NCBI GenBank assembly: GCA_963751105.1 | Contig: CAVVTG010000002.1 | Span: forward strand, 2,728,001-2,792,000 | Reading direction: 5' to 3' | Length of the DNA stretch: 64,000 nt | Origin: JACVRW01 sp963751105 | GTDB taxonomy: Bacteria > Actinomycetota > Thermoleophilia > Solirubrobacterales > Thermoleophilaceae | In this document: one piece after another, positions 56,697 through 64,000 of the stretch | Numbering within the stretch: the first letter of the stretch is position 1 | Layout of the letters: every line of letters starts with the position of its first letter | The notes under the pieces: generated by a model | What the model was told of the DNA's origin: nothing | The model's input: the letters and a program-made list of their open reading frames with translations, nothing else | Database searches by the model: none | Program-made: the position numbers and the translations under genes

Positions 56697-56702
56697 TAGG
56701 GT
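56697..56702 (+). promoter_or_regulatory. Leaderless -10 element of the Nif3-like gene
   Basis: TAGGGT ends 7 nt before ATG 56710. Confidence 0.4.
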
Positions 56703-56709
56703 CCTTTCG

Positions 56710-57468
56710 ATGGCACAGCGCGATCGGATCATCGAATTCCTGGACGAGCTCGTGGACGCCGGGAGCTTCTCCGACTACGGGCCCAACGGCCTGCAGGTCC
56801 CGGGCGCCGACGAGGTCGAGACCGTGGTGACGGGCGTCTCGGCCCAACGGGAGCTGTTCACGCGGGCCGCCGGCGAGGAGGCACAGCTCGTGATCGCCCA
56901 CCACGGGATGTTCTGGGACTCCCAGCCGCGCGCGCTCTCCCCCGCGCAGCGCGACCGGCTGCGAGTCCTCATCGAGAACGACATCTCCCTGGCCGCCTAC
57001 CACCTTCCCCTCGACGCCCACCCGGTCGTGGGAAACAACGCACTGATCTGCGCCGAGCTCGGTCTCGAGCGAGGTGAGCCGTTCGCCGAGCACCGCGGAC
57101 GCCTGATCGGCCTGGTCGGACGCTCGCCGGACGGGATCCCATTCACCGAGCTTCGCGACCGCTGCGAGCGGCTCTTCGGCCAGGTCCCGTTCATCTGGGA
57201 CGCCGGGCCCGACGTCGTGCACTCCGTGGGCGTTCTCTCCGGTGGGGGCGCTTCGAGCTTCGCCGAGGCGATCTCGCTGGGTCTCGACGCCTTCATCACG
57301 GGTGAGCCGGCCGAGTACGCGATGGCCGACGCGCGCGAAAACGGGATCCATTTCCTCGCCGGCGGGCACTACGCCACCGAGACCTTCGGCGTGCGCCGTC
57401 TGGGCGAGCTCGTGGCCGAGCAGTTCGGGATCGAGCACCGTTTCGTGGACCTTCCGAATCCCGTCTGA
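56710..57468 (+). CDS. Nif3-like dinuclear metal centre protein
   Basis: 252 residues from ATG 56710. Metal-binding His/Asp motifs of the NIF3 (GTP cyclohydrolase I type 2) family: VIAHHGMFWD (about 62), AAYHLPLDAHP (about 96) and LAGGHYATETFG near the C-terminus. It resembles a metal-dependent hydrolase whose true substrate is unknown throughout the family. The frame runs back to 56626 but that part is antisense to the sigma-factor start. Confidence 0.88.
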   Translation: MAQRDRIIEFLDELVDAGSFSDYGPNGLQVPGADEVETVVTGVSAQRELFTRAAGEEAQLVIAHHGMFWDSQPRALSPAQRDRLRVLIENDISLAAYHLPLDAHPVVGNNALICAELGLERGEPFAEHRGRLIGLVGRSPDGIPFTELRDRCERLFGQVPFIWDAGPDVVHSVGVLSGGGASSFAEAISLGLDAFITGEPAEYAMADARENGIHFLAGGHYATETFGVRRLGELVAEQFGIEHRFVDLPNPV

Positions 57469-57541
57469 CACCGGTTGCGCCGACCGCGTCAGGCGATACT
57501 CTCCTCAGTACGGCTTGACAGCGACGAGGAGGAAGCAGTAC

Positions 57542-57718
57542 ATGGCGATCCACCTGACGCCCACCGAGCTCGGCCGAGAGGCGGGAATGCACCGCCGCGA
57601 CGTCATCTCGAAGTGCATGGAACTGGGCGTCCCGATCTTCCAGGGTCGGATCGACAAGACTCTCTTCAGCAACAGCCTGAAGAAGGCGCAGCAGACGAAG
57701 GAGCCGGCCAAGGCCTAG
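57542..57718 (+). CDS. Small helix-turn-helix-like protein, 58 residues
   Basis: MAIHLTPTELGREAGMHRRD, then VISKCMELGVPIFQGRIDKT and a Lys-rich tail. The LGREAGMHRRDVISKCMELGVPI region resembles a DNA- or RNA-binding three-helix fold (as in excisionase or IF2-N-like domains) but is too short to assign. A very good ribosome site (GAGGAGGAAG, 57526-57535) precedes ATG 57542, and a terminator-like hairpin follows, so it is expressed as a separate unit. Confidence 0.75.
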   Translation: MAIHLTPTELGREAGMHRRDVISKCMELGVPIFQGRIDKTLFSNSLKKAQQTKEPAKA

Positions 57719-57726
57719 TACTCGCG

Positions 57727-57746
57727 CGAGGCCACGGATGGCCTCG
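57727..57746 (+). terminator. Short stem-loop after the 58-residue gene
   Basis: CGAGGCCA (57727-57734) pairs TGGCCTCG (57739-57746) around CGGA, 8 nt after the stop codon; followed by a pyrimidine-rich stretch. Confidence 0.5.
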
Positions 57747-57824
57747 TCGTCCCTCTCCCCATAGAATCGGCGGCGCCGCGGACTGGCTCCGTGGCCAACC
57801 GTCGCATCCAGGAGGAGACGAAGA

Positions 57825-59642
57825 ATGGAAGCAGTGACCGCCGGGGCCGCAGCAGATGGCACGGGCTCGAAGACGATCGCCGATCTGCTGCCGCTGGCGG
57901 CCAAGAAGTACGCCGACCGGCCGGCGCAACGCCACAAGGTGGGCGAGGAGTGGGTCGACATCTCCTACGCCGACCTCGGCAGGGCGGTGCGCGAGGTGTC
58001 CCTGGGCCTCGTCGACCTCGGGGTTGAGCCCGGCGAGAAGGTCTCGATACTCGCGCACACCCGTCCGGAGTGGACGGACGCCTGCTTCGGCATCCTCACC
58101 GCCGGCGCCACCCTGGTCACCGTCTACCAGACGAACTCGCCCGAGGAGTGCCAGTACGTGCTCCACCACTCGGACTCGCGGGCCGTGTTCGCCGAGGACG
58201 CCGAGCAGCTGGCCAAGCTGCGTGCGATCCGCGACCAGTGCCCCGAGCTTCGTCACATCGTCGTCATCGACCCCACCGGCGCCGACCTGGGCGCCGACGA
58301 GATCTCGCTCGAGGCGCTGCGCGAGCGCGGCCGCGCGCGCGACGAGTCCGAGTGGGCGGCCCGCTACGAGGCCGTCGCGCCTGACGACATCTGCCTGTAC
58401 ATCTACACGTCGGGCACCACCGGTCCCCCCAAGGGCTGCCTGCTCTCTCACGCGAACTACCGGGCCATCACCGACGCCGTGGTGGACCAGAGCGTGCTCG
58501 AGGAGGGCGACTCGTCCTATCTCTTCCTCCCGCTGGCCCACGCCTTCGCGATCCTGATCCAGTTCGCGTCGTTCGAGCTGGGCGTGACCCTCGCCTACTG
58601 GTCGCGCGACCCGAAGATGATCATCGCGGACATCGCTCAGGTCAACCCGAGCTACTTCCCCTCGGTGCCGCGCATGTTCGAGAAGATCTACACGCTGGCC
58701 ACGAGCGCATCCGAAGATCCGGCGCAGCTCCAGCAGGCGGTTCAGGTGGGGGTGAAGGTGCGCATGATGCGCGAGGCGGGCCAGGAGGTTCCCGCGGAGC
58801 TGCAGGCGGGCTTCGACCAGGCCGAGGAGAAGCTGTTCAAGAACGTGCGCGGCCTGTTCGGGCAGAACATCCGCGAGTGCGTGACCGGGGCGGCGCCGAT
58901 CGCTCCGGACATCCTGGAGTTCTTCTACGCCTGCGGCGTGCCGGTGATGGAGGGCTACGGCATGACTGAGACGGCCACCAGCGCCACGGTCAACCGGCCC
59001 GACGGCAACAACTTCCGCTTCGGCTCGGTGGGCAAGCCGATGACCGGCGTGGACGTGAAGATCGCCGACGACGGCGAGGTGCTGATCAAGGGGCCGAACA
59101 TCTTCCAGGGCTACTACAAGAACGACAAGGCCACGGAGGAGACGCTCGAGGGCAGCTGGCTGCACACCGGTGACCTGGGCCGCCTCGACGAGGACGGCTT
59201 CCTCTACATCACCGGGCGCAAGAAGGACATCATCATCACGGCGGGCGGCAAGAACATCACGCCGGCCAACCTCGAGAACGGGCTCAAGCAGAACCGCTGG
59301 ATCTCGCAGGCCGTGGTGGTGGGCGACCGCCGTCCGTACCTCATCGCCCTGGTGACCCTCGATCCGGAGGAGACACCGGCGCTGGCACAGTCGCTCGGCC
59401 TGGAGGACGACTCACTCGACAGCCTGCGCGCCGACGAGCGCGTGCGGGCCGAGGTCCAGAAGGTCGTGGACGAGGTCAACTCACACGTCGGCCCCGTGGA
59501 GCAGATCAAGCGCTTCGAGATCCTCGATCACGATCTGTCTCAGGAGACGGGCGAACTCACGCCGACGCTCAAGGTCAAGCGCAACGTGGTGCACGAGAAG
59601 TTCGCCGGCGTGATCGACGACGTCTATACCCGCGCCGGCTGA
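57825..59642 (+). CDS. Long-chain fatty acid-CoA ligase (FadD15-like)
   Basis: AMP-binding enzyme that activates fatty acids as CoA thioesters, 605 residues. YIYTSGTTGPPKGCLLSH (about 196), VMEGYGMTETAT (about 375), LHTGDLGRLDEDGFLYITGRKKDIIITAGGKN split over 446-478, and a C-terminal LTPTLKVKRN in place of the usual TGKILR, as in long-chain ligases of the FadD15/ACSL type. ATG 57825 has AGGAGGAGA upstream. A -10-like TAGAAT lies at 57762-57767. Confidence 0.9.
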   Translation: MEAVTAGAAADGTGSKTIADLLPLAAKKYADRPAQRHKVGEEWVDISYADLGRAVREVSLGLVDLGVEPGEKVSILAHTRPEWTDACFGILTAGATLVTVYQTNSPEECQYVLHHSDSRAVFAEDAEQLAKLRAIRDQCPELRHIVVIDPTGADLGADEISLEALRERGRARDESEWAARYEAVAPDDICLYIYTSGTTGPPKGCLLSHANYRAITDAVVDQSVLEEGDSSYLFLPLAHAFAILIQFASFELGVTLAYWSRDPKMIIADIAQVNPSYFPSVPRMFEKIYTLATSASEDPAQLQQAVQVGVKVRMMREAGQEVPAELQAGFDQAEEKLFKNVRGLFGQNIRECVTGAAPIAPDILEFFYACGVPVMEGYGMTETATSATVNRPDGNNFRFGSVGKPMTGVDVKIADDGEVLIKGPNIFQGYYKNDKATEETLEGSWLHTGDLGRLDEDGFLYITGRKKDIIITAGGKNITPANLENGLKQNRWISQAVVVGDRRPYLIALVTLDPEETPALAQSLGLEDDSLDSLRADERVRAEVQKVVDEVNSHVGPVEQIKRFEILDHDLSQETGELTPTLKVKRNVVHEKFAGVIDDVYTRAG

Positions 59643-59733
59643 GGCGACGCCCAGTACCCTGAGGGTTCTGGCCAGCAACGACCCCACCGACACGGGCGGC
59701 CTCTTCGTCGGGCGCCGTCCCGGCACCGCTCCG

Positions 59734-60144
59734 GTGCGCTTCCGCGACGACGTTGCTCCGGCCTCGGAGCAGCGCCGGCGCTTCGACGAGTTGCTGGCCG
59801 GGGGACTCCTGGCCGTGGAGGTCCTGCTCTGCCTGTCGCTCTTCGGCCCCCAGCCGGTAGCGTGGCTCTGGATCGGCTCGCAGGTCGACTATCTCACCGG
59901 CTACGTGACGGCTGGGATAGCCACGATCATGCTCGGCTGCCTCGCGTCGCTGATGCTCACCATGGCGGCGGCCAAACGGATCGACCACGCCTGGAAGCTC
60001 GTGCGCCGAGCGGCGGGGCACCGTCAGGAGCGAGGCGCGCTCGAGCGTATCTTCGCGGTGTGCGTCGGCGTGGCGCTGGTGGTGTTCGCGATCTGGTTCC
60101 TGCTGATCCAGGGTCCCAGTCCGAGCCTCGCGCCGACCGACTGA
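59734..60144 (+). CDS. Small membrane protein, three TM segments
   Basis: 136 residues from GTG 59734. Hydrophobic segments at about 22-38, 48-72 and 105-125 with KRIDHAWKLVRRAAGHRQERG as the cytoplasmic loop. Reading could begin further up at CTG 59659 or 59668 (LASNDPTDTGGLFVGRRPG), which would add about 22-25 residues and fit the spacing after the ligase stop. No family recognised. Confidence 0.6.
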   Translation: MRFRDDVAPASEQRRRFDELLAGGLLAVEVLLCLSLFGPQPVAWLWIGSQVDYLTGYVTAGIATIMLGCLASLMLTMAAAKRIDHAWKLVRRAAGHRQERGALERIFAVCVGVALVVFAIWFLLIQGPSPSLAPTD

Positions 60145-60153
60145 TCCGCCCGC

Positions 60154-61242
60154 ATGGGCTTTCGCGACTACTACCGGCAGTTCGAGGACCTCGACCCGGA
60201 CGAGCTCAATCGGGCGCTGCGCGTACGGCGCCATGAGGAGCGGCGCCGGGCGCTCGAGCGCATCCCCGACCTCGACCTGTCGGGAACCGAGTGGCCGGAC
60301 CTGCCCGATTCGGAGATCGTGAACGCCGCGATCTTTCGCGCCCGCGGACGGGTCAACGGCTATCCGGACCGCCATGCCTCGGGCGTTCGCCGGCTGCTGG
60401 CCGAGCGCCACGGCGTTGCGCCCGACCAGATCGTTCTCGGCAACGGCGCAGCCGAGCTGCTCCAGTCGGCGGCGATGGCGCTGCTCGCCCGCGGAGACGA
60501 GCTGCTCATGCCCTGGCCGTCGTACCCGCTCTACCCGCTCATGGCGGCCCATGCCTACGCCCAGCCCGTTGCCGTGGATCCGGCCGCCGTGCTCGACTCG
60601 GTCACTCACCGCACCCGCGCGCTGGTGATCTGCAACCCCAACGACCCGACCGGCGAGCACCTCACCGGCAACCAGCTCGGGACCCTCATCGCGGCACTCC
60701 CCGAAGGGATCCACGTCCTGCTGGATGAGGCGCTCGTCCACTTCCAGGACGCCGAGCCGCTCGACACCTGCCTGCGCCTGGTGGACGCGTTCCCCCGGCT
60801 GCTGGTGGTGCGGACGTTCTCGAAGATCTACGGCCTGTCAGGTCTGCGCGCCGGCTACGCGATCTCCTCGGACGCCAAGCTGCTGGCCGCGATCGCGCCC
60901 GTGCTCGGGGTCAACGCCCTCACCCAGGCGGCCGTGGAGCACGCACTGCGCACCGGCGACGGCGAGATCGAGCGCCGCCGAGCGGCCGTCTCGCGCGAGC
61001 GCGCTCGGCTGCTGACCGGCCTCCGCGAGCTGGGACTCGACGCCGCCCCATCGCAGGGCAACTTCGCCTGGCTGGCCAAGACCGGGATGAGCGGTGCTCT
61101 CCTGGCGCAGCGGCTGCGCGACCAGGGAGTGATCGTGGCCTCCGGCGGCCCGCTCGGGGCCGACGACCACGTCCGCGCGACCGTGCGCGACGCGGCCGCC
61201 ACCGAGCGGCTCCTACGGGCGCTCGGCACAGCCGTGAGTTAG
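60154..61242 (+). CDS. PLP-dependent aminotransferase, histidinol-phosphate aminotransferase-like
   Basis: Fold-type I aminotransferase, 362 residues, like HisC: NGYPDRHASGVRRLLAERHG near 69, GNGAAELLQSAA near 98, CNPNDPTGEHL near 164, DEALVHFQD near 191 and the PLP lysine in TFSKIYGLSGLRAGYA (about 222). No his genes nearby, so it may act on another amino acid; the HisC-like set also contains aromatic and phosphonate aminotransferases. Starts 10 nt after the small membrane gene; convergent 4-nt overlap with the YCII gene. Confidence 0.85.
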   Translation: MGFRDYYRQFEDLDPDELNRALRVRRHEERRRALERIPDLDLSGTEWPDLPDSEIVNAAIFRARGRVNGYPDRHASGVRRLLAERHGVAPDQIVLGNGAAELLQSAAMALLARGDELLMPWPSYPLYPLMAAHAYAQPVAVDPAAVLDSVTHRTRALVICNPNDPTGEHLTGNQLGTLIAALPEGIHVLLDEALVHFQDAEPLDTCLRLVDAFPRLLVVRTFSKIYGLSGLRAGYAISSDAKLLAAIAPVLGVNALTQAAVEHALRTGDGEIERRRAAVSRERARLLTGLRELGLDAAPSQGNFAWLAKTGMSGALLAQRLRDQGVIVASGGPLGADDHVRATVRDAAATERLLRALGTAVS

Positions 61243-61499
61243 GCGTCCCAGTCGCGGATCTCCCAGCCGGCGACCACTCCGTTGAGGACGAAGGGATCGC
61301 CGGCCACGAACTCCTCCGCGGCCTCCCTCGTGCTGAAGATCGACATCGACCCCTGCTCCTGAGGATCCCCAAAGGCCCCGACCATCAGGAGGTCACCCCG
61401 AGCCTGAAACTCGCTCAGGCGAGCGACGTGAGCCTCGTAGTGGGTGGGCGCCTTGGTGAGCACGTCCTCCGCGGACTGGTAGAAGAGCACGTACTTCAT
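61239..61499 (-). CDS. YCII-related protein
   Basis: 86 residues, dimeric ferredoxin-like YCII fold: MKYVLFYQSAEDVLTKAPTH, HVARLSEFQARGDLLMVGAF and FVAGDPFVLNGVVAGWEIRDW. The last motif with the DPFV...W ending is the family signature. Possible small-molecule-binding or isomerase role. Coupled to the SRPBCC gene by ATGA. Confidence 0.85.
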   Translation of the reverse strand: MKYVLFYQSAEDVLTKAPTHYEAHVARLSEFQARGDLLMVGAFGDPQEQGSMSIFSTREAAEEFVAGDPFVLNGVVAGWEIRDWDA

Positions 61500-61975
61500 G
61501 GCCGGTCCCCTTGCGTGGTGGAAGCCGCGTGCTCGGCCAGCCAACCCAGGATCTCCTGCCAGCCGGCTTCGTAGCCGCCGCTGGTGGCCGCCGCCTCGTC
61601 GCCCAGCGGCTCGAAGCCCGAGTGCGAGAGCCGCACGCGCGTGCCCTCTGGAACAGACTCGAAGGTGAGCTCGAGCTCCGTCTCCAGGTCGTCGGGCCAG
61701 CCAACCTGAGTCCAGGTGAGGGCCAGCAGCTCGGGCGGCTCCCAGCGCGTGACCCGGCCGACCTCCATGCCCTCGCCGCTGTCCGCGTCATACACCTCGA
61801 TCCAACGGCCGCCCACGCCCGGCTCGATCCTCAGATAGAGCCCGCGCTCGGGATCGTTCCAGTAGCGCGTGTGAGGTCGCCACCAGAGCGAGATCTCGTC
61901 GGTGAAGAGGTGAAAGGCGTCCTCGGGCGTGGCCTTCACCACGACCTCCGCCCTGGCTATGACCGGCACGGTCAA
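61496..61975 (-). CDS. SRPBCC (AHSA1-type) domain protein
   Basis: 159 residues, START/Bet-v-like hydrophobic-ligand cavity: VVKATPEDAFHLFTDEISLWW, GVGGRWIEVYD, WEPPELLALTWTQ and a final GYEAGWQEILGWLAEH. Starts at TTG 61975, which overlaps the TGA that would end the (frame-corrected) ArsR gene, so ArsR-SRPBCC-YCII is one operon. Confidence 0.85.
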   Translation of the reverse strand: MTVPVIARAEVVVKATPEDAFHLFTDEISLWWRPHTRYWNDPERGLYLRIEPGVGGRWIEVYDADSGEGMEVGRVTRWEPPELLALTWTQVGWPDDLETELELTFESVPEGTRVRLSHSGFEPLGDEAAATSGGYEAGWQEILGWLAEHAASTTQGDRP

Positions 61976-62336
61976 CGTGTGGCTCCTTTCGTGGCCGCAG
62001 CGCGCAGCGCCACGTGATCCTTGAACGACTCGAGCTGGGCCTGCCAGCTCCCGTGAGCTCGTCCAGCCAGCGCGCCAGCTCGCCCAGTGGCTGCGGACGC
62101 AGTGCGTACAGCCGCACCCGCCCGTCCTCGGGGGGGCGGCTCTCCTCGATCAGCCCGGCCTCGCGCAGGACCCGCAGGTGGCGGCTGACCGCCGGTCCCG
62201 CGATGGCGAACTGGCGGTGCAGCTCGGTGGCCGTGCGCGGACCCTCGGCCAGAAGCGCGACGATGCGGCGCCTCGTGGGATCGGCAAGCGCTGTCAGCGC
62301 GGCACCGTACTGCCTATCGTCAGCGATACTTATCAC
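61972..62336 (-). CDS. ArsR family transcriptional regulator, C-terminal frameshift
   Basis: Winged-helix repressor: ALTALADPTRRRIVALLAEG, TATELHRQFAIAGPAVSRHLRVLREAGLIEESR split over 35-65. It lacks the Cys metal site, so it is not a metal sensor but the type that pairs with SRPBCC proteins. As sequenced the frame runs on beyond 61972 into unrelated Arg-rich sequence; adding one base near 62046-62053 restores ELTGAWQAQLESFKDHVALR and a stop at 61972-61974, overlapping the SRPBCC start (TTGA). GTG 62336 start. Confidence 0.78.
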
Positions 62337-62345
62337 GCCCGATAG

Positions 62346-62351
62346 ATAGTA
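62346..62351 (-). promoter_or_regulatory. Leaderless -10 element of the ArsR operon
   Basis: TACTAT (minus strand) ends 9 nt before GTG 62336; one copy of the palindrome AGGATCCT covers the -35 region. Confidence 0.45.
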
Positions 62352-62368
62352 ACAGCGATTCCCCCCTT

Positions 62369-62413
62369 AGGATCCTGACTTCGCCCCCGTATGGGGGGTC
62401 AATCCAGGATCCT
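62369..62413 (-). promoter_or_regulatory. Paired AGGATCCT palindromes forming a hairpin
   Basis: AGGATCCTG (62369-62377) and CAGGATCCT (62405-62413) pair over 9 bp and enclose CCCCC/GGGGG (62384-62388 with 62393-62397). Each arm contains the 8-bp palindrome AGGATCCT. As RNA from the patatin gene (stop 62438) it could end transcription; as DNA the two copies, 37 bp centre to centre, sit at the ArsR promoter and could bind the repressor. Confidence 0.5.
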
Positions 62414-62437
62414 TGTGCCGCCGGCGGTGCGCGGGCC

Positions 62438-63706
62438 TCAGGCCTGGTCGGTCTGCCGCAGCAGCGCGCCCGTGGTCTGCTCGAGGATCCGCCGCCAGCC
62501 GGCCGAGCGCTCGCGCTCCTTCGAGAACTTCTTGACCACCTTGCGGACCCGCGTGGCGGAGATCTCGATCCCGTGCTTGGCGCAGACCGCCTTGATGTCG
62601 TCGTAGTCCGATGCCAGCCGCAGCGTGACCGATTCGAAGCCGTGGCGCGCGATCTCAACACGGCGCGTGAAGTTCAGGATGTTGGTCTCGAACATCAGCT
62701 CGTCGTTGGGATCGGGCTCGATGAGGATGATGTCCACCCCGGGGTAGCGCTCCTTCCAGCGTGCCACCGCCTCGTGCAGGCGCTGATGGGCGATCAGCTT
62801 GAAGGCCTGGTAGCCGATCTGCGGGAAGCCCATGTCTCGCACCCGCCGCACCCGGCTGCCCAGCATGGTGGGGATCACCTTCTGGAAGTCGTTCACGTAC
62901 GGCACCAGCGGGTTGACCACGATCACGAACTTGGCCCCGGCCTCGACCGCCACGTCCACGTTGGTGGTGGAGCGCAGGCCGCCGTCCACGAGATGGCGGC
63001 CCTTGATCTCCACCGGCTTGTAGACCATCGGCAGCGCGGTGGACGCCGCCACGGCGCGCGCGATCGGCACGTCGTCCCAATCCGGCCCGCCGAGCACGAT
63101 CCGCTCGCAGGTGTCGAGATCGGTGGCCGGCAGGAACAGATCGTTGTCGAGCAAGCGGAAGTCGTTGACCCGGTCGGGATCGGAGAGCACCGCCTCGAGG
63201 TAATCCTGGATGCCGCTGCCGTCGTAGAGGCCGGAGGGCATCGACTCCGCGACCCCCACGGCCAGGTCGATCAGGGAGGTGCTGCTCAGCTGGGTCACCA
63301 AGTTCCGGGCCAGGCCGAGCATCCTCAGCGGGAGGAGGGCGGCGCTCTGGGCGAACTCGAGCGCGTTGGGGCGCATCAGCGTGCCCCGGTCGACGTCGCG
63401 GAAGGGCGTCGGCACCTGCTGATTGACCACCCGCATCATCTCTTCGGGGGTCACCCCGTTGGCCGCCAGGGAGGCCACGAAGGAGCCCGCGCTGGTGCCG
63501 ACATAGACGTCGAACTGGTTGACCGTGCGGTTGACCGCCAGGAGATCGAGGGCCCGCAGGGCGCCGATCTCGTAGACGCCGCCGGTGAAGCCGCCGCCCC
63601 CGAGGACCAGCGCCGTGCGCGAACGGCGTGGTCGCCGCGAGCGCGGCTTCTGCCGGCTCTGCTTGCTCTTCGCGGCCGGCTTCTCGAGCTTGACGACTTC
63701 TCCCAT
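62438..63706 (-). CDS. Patatin-like phospholipase
   Basis: 422 residues from ATG 63706 (behind GGAGA); the longer frame upstream is antisense to the next gene. Ser-Asp dyad lipase: oxyanion loop VLGGGGFTGGVYEIG (34-48), nucleophile S72 in GTSAGS and the Asp in LVDGGLRS (about 256). A basic N-terminus (KSKQSRQKPRSRRPRRSR) precedes the domain. C-terminal helical extension (about 330-422). Acts on phospholipids or lysophospholipids, location cytoplasmic or peripheral. Confidence 0.88.
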   Translation of the reverse strand: MGEVVKLEKPAAKSKQSRQKPRSRRPRRSRTALVLGGGGFTGGVYEIGALRALDLLAVNRTVNQFDVYVGTSAGSFVASLAANGVTPEEMMRVVNQQVPTPFRDVDRGTLMRPNALEFAQSAALLPLRMLGLARNLVTQLSSTSLIDLAVGVAESMPSGLYDGSGIQDYLEAVLSDPDRVNDFRLLDNDLFLPATDLDTCERIVLGGPDWDDVPIARAVAASTALPMVYKPVEIKGRHLVDGGLRSTTNVDVAVEAGAKFVIVVNPLVPYVNDFQKVIPTMLGSRVRRVRDMGFPQIGYQAFKLIAHQRLHEAVARWKERYPGVDIILIEPDPNDELMFETNILNFTRRVEIARHGFESVTLRLASDYDDIKAVCAKHGIEISATRVRKVVKKFSKERERSAGWRRILEQTTGALLRQTDQA

Positions 63707-63775
63707 GAGACTCTCCAGTATGGCCGAGGCGGTGGCGGACCGCTCCGGAAGGGCCGCTAGCGTGTTCCGGGCTCC

Positions 63776-64000
63776 ATGCGCCGGATCGCCCTTCTCAGCG
63801 CCCTCGTGCTCGCCCTCGCGCCCGCCTCTGCGGCCGCCGACGAGGCACTGGTCAAGCGCCTCACCCGCTACATCGGCGCGGCCGGGTCCAGCTCCGGCGC
63901 CCACGTGGTGAACCTCGACAGCGGTGAGACCCTGTTCAGCTGGAACCAGAACCGCGCCCGGATCCTCGCCTCCAACACCAAGCTGTTCACCACCGCCGCC
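63776..64000 (+). CDS. D-alanyl-D-alanine carboxypeptidase/endopeptidase, PBP4 (DacB) family, 5' part
   Basis: Only 75 codons are in the window. Signal peptide MRRIALLSALVLALAPASAAA, then ALVKRLTRYIGAAG and GAHVVNLDSGETLFSWNQN, ending in the active-site SNTK of ILASNTKLFTTAA, the SxxK motif of serine peptidase family S13. Exported enzyme of peptidoglycan maturation. Divergent from the patatin gene. No close ribosome site. Confidence 0.85.
   Translation, partial: MRRIALLSALVLALAPASAAADEALVKRLTRYIGAAGSSSGAHVVNLDSGETLFSWNQNRARILASNTKLFTTAA

Overview
This is a 64 kb stretch of very GC-rich (about 70% or more by eye), gene-dense bacterial chromosome. I place it in the Actinomycetota, most likely the class Thermoleophilia (Solirubrobacterales-like). 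The evidence is the actinobacterial marker families (DUF1707, the TIGR02611 GPG membrane protein, a CC..RC..CP mini-protein, ECF sigma factors with C-terminal extensions) together with many GTG starts and 1-4 base stop/start overlaps. The taxon is inference. There are about 66 protein genes, one tRNA, one decayed transporter and no rRNA, CRISPR array, prophage or insertion sequence.

Layout. 1-9 kb: a flavin disulfide reductase (cut by the left edge), two acyl-CoA dehydrogenases, an acetamidase/formamidase, a HerA-like ATPase, an SDR and a SnoaL protein whose start site sits in a strong hairpin. 9-13 kb: tyrosine breakdown (hpd-hmgA) with a divergent Lrp/AsnC regulator. 13-20 kb: an SDR, a carotenoid oxygenase overlapping a DUF1707-ferritin fusion, a PadR regulator, a metallo-beta-lactamase-fold hydrolase and a 4CL-like ligase. 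20-27 kb: a two-domain wall hydrolase, an acyltransferase, a mini biotinyl carrier, an enoyl-CoA hydratase, a bioB-bioF fusion and bioD; bioA lies at 35.5 kb. 27-36 kb: two methyltransferases, an acyl-CoA synthetase, a DAO-family oxidoreductase, a fused MFS/spermidine synthase and a large secreted hydrolase. 36-42 kb: rubredoxin, Nudix, an RTX-repeat protein, an epimerase, the MFS pseudogene, an iron-type alcohol dehydrogenase and an SCP2 protein. 42-49 kb: a thioesterase, a stand-alone RAM regulator, a Zn-alcohol dehydrogenase, a hydratase, an aldehyde dehydrogenase, then three genes that together fit trans-4-hydroxy-L-proline catabolism. 49-64 kb: a PQQ-type sugar dehydrogenase lipoprotein, tRNA-Pro(CGG), a beta-helix protein, MarR/YceI, an FMN reductase, a DAO oxidase, an ECF sigma factor carrying its own zinc anti-sigma domain and membrane segment, Nif3, a long-chain acyl-CoA ligase, an aminotransferase, an ArsR-SRPBCC-YCII operon, a patatin and the beginning of a DacB/PBP4 peptidase.

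As a whole this is a soil-type heterotroph's catabolic region: fatty-acid activation and oxidation, tyrosine and hydroxyproline use, many flavoenzymes, plus biotin supply. Two organisation-wide signals stand out. About twenty operon-leading genes have a TANNNT hexamer ending 6-9 nt before the start codon and no Shine-Dalgarno, which indicates widespread leaderless transcripts. Five genes carry an apparent single-base frameshift, which suggests indel errors in the assembly or recent decay. I did not find a clearly new defence or mobile system; the best leads are the domain fusions (DUF1707-ferritin, BioB-BioF, sigma/anti-sigma) and the start-site hairpin at 8459-8495.
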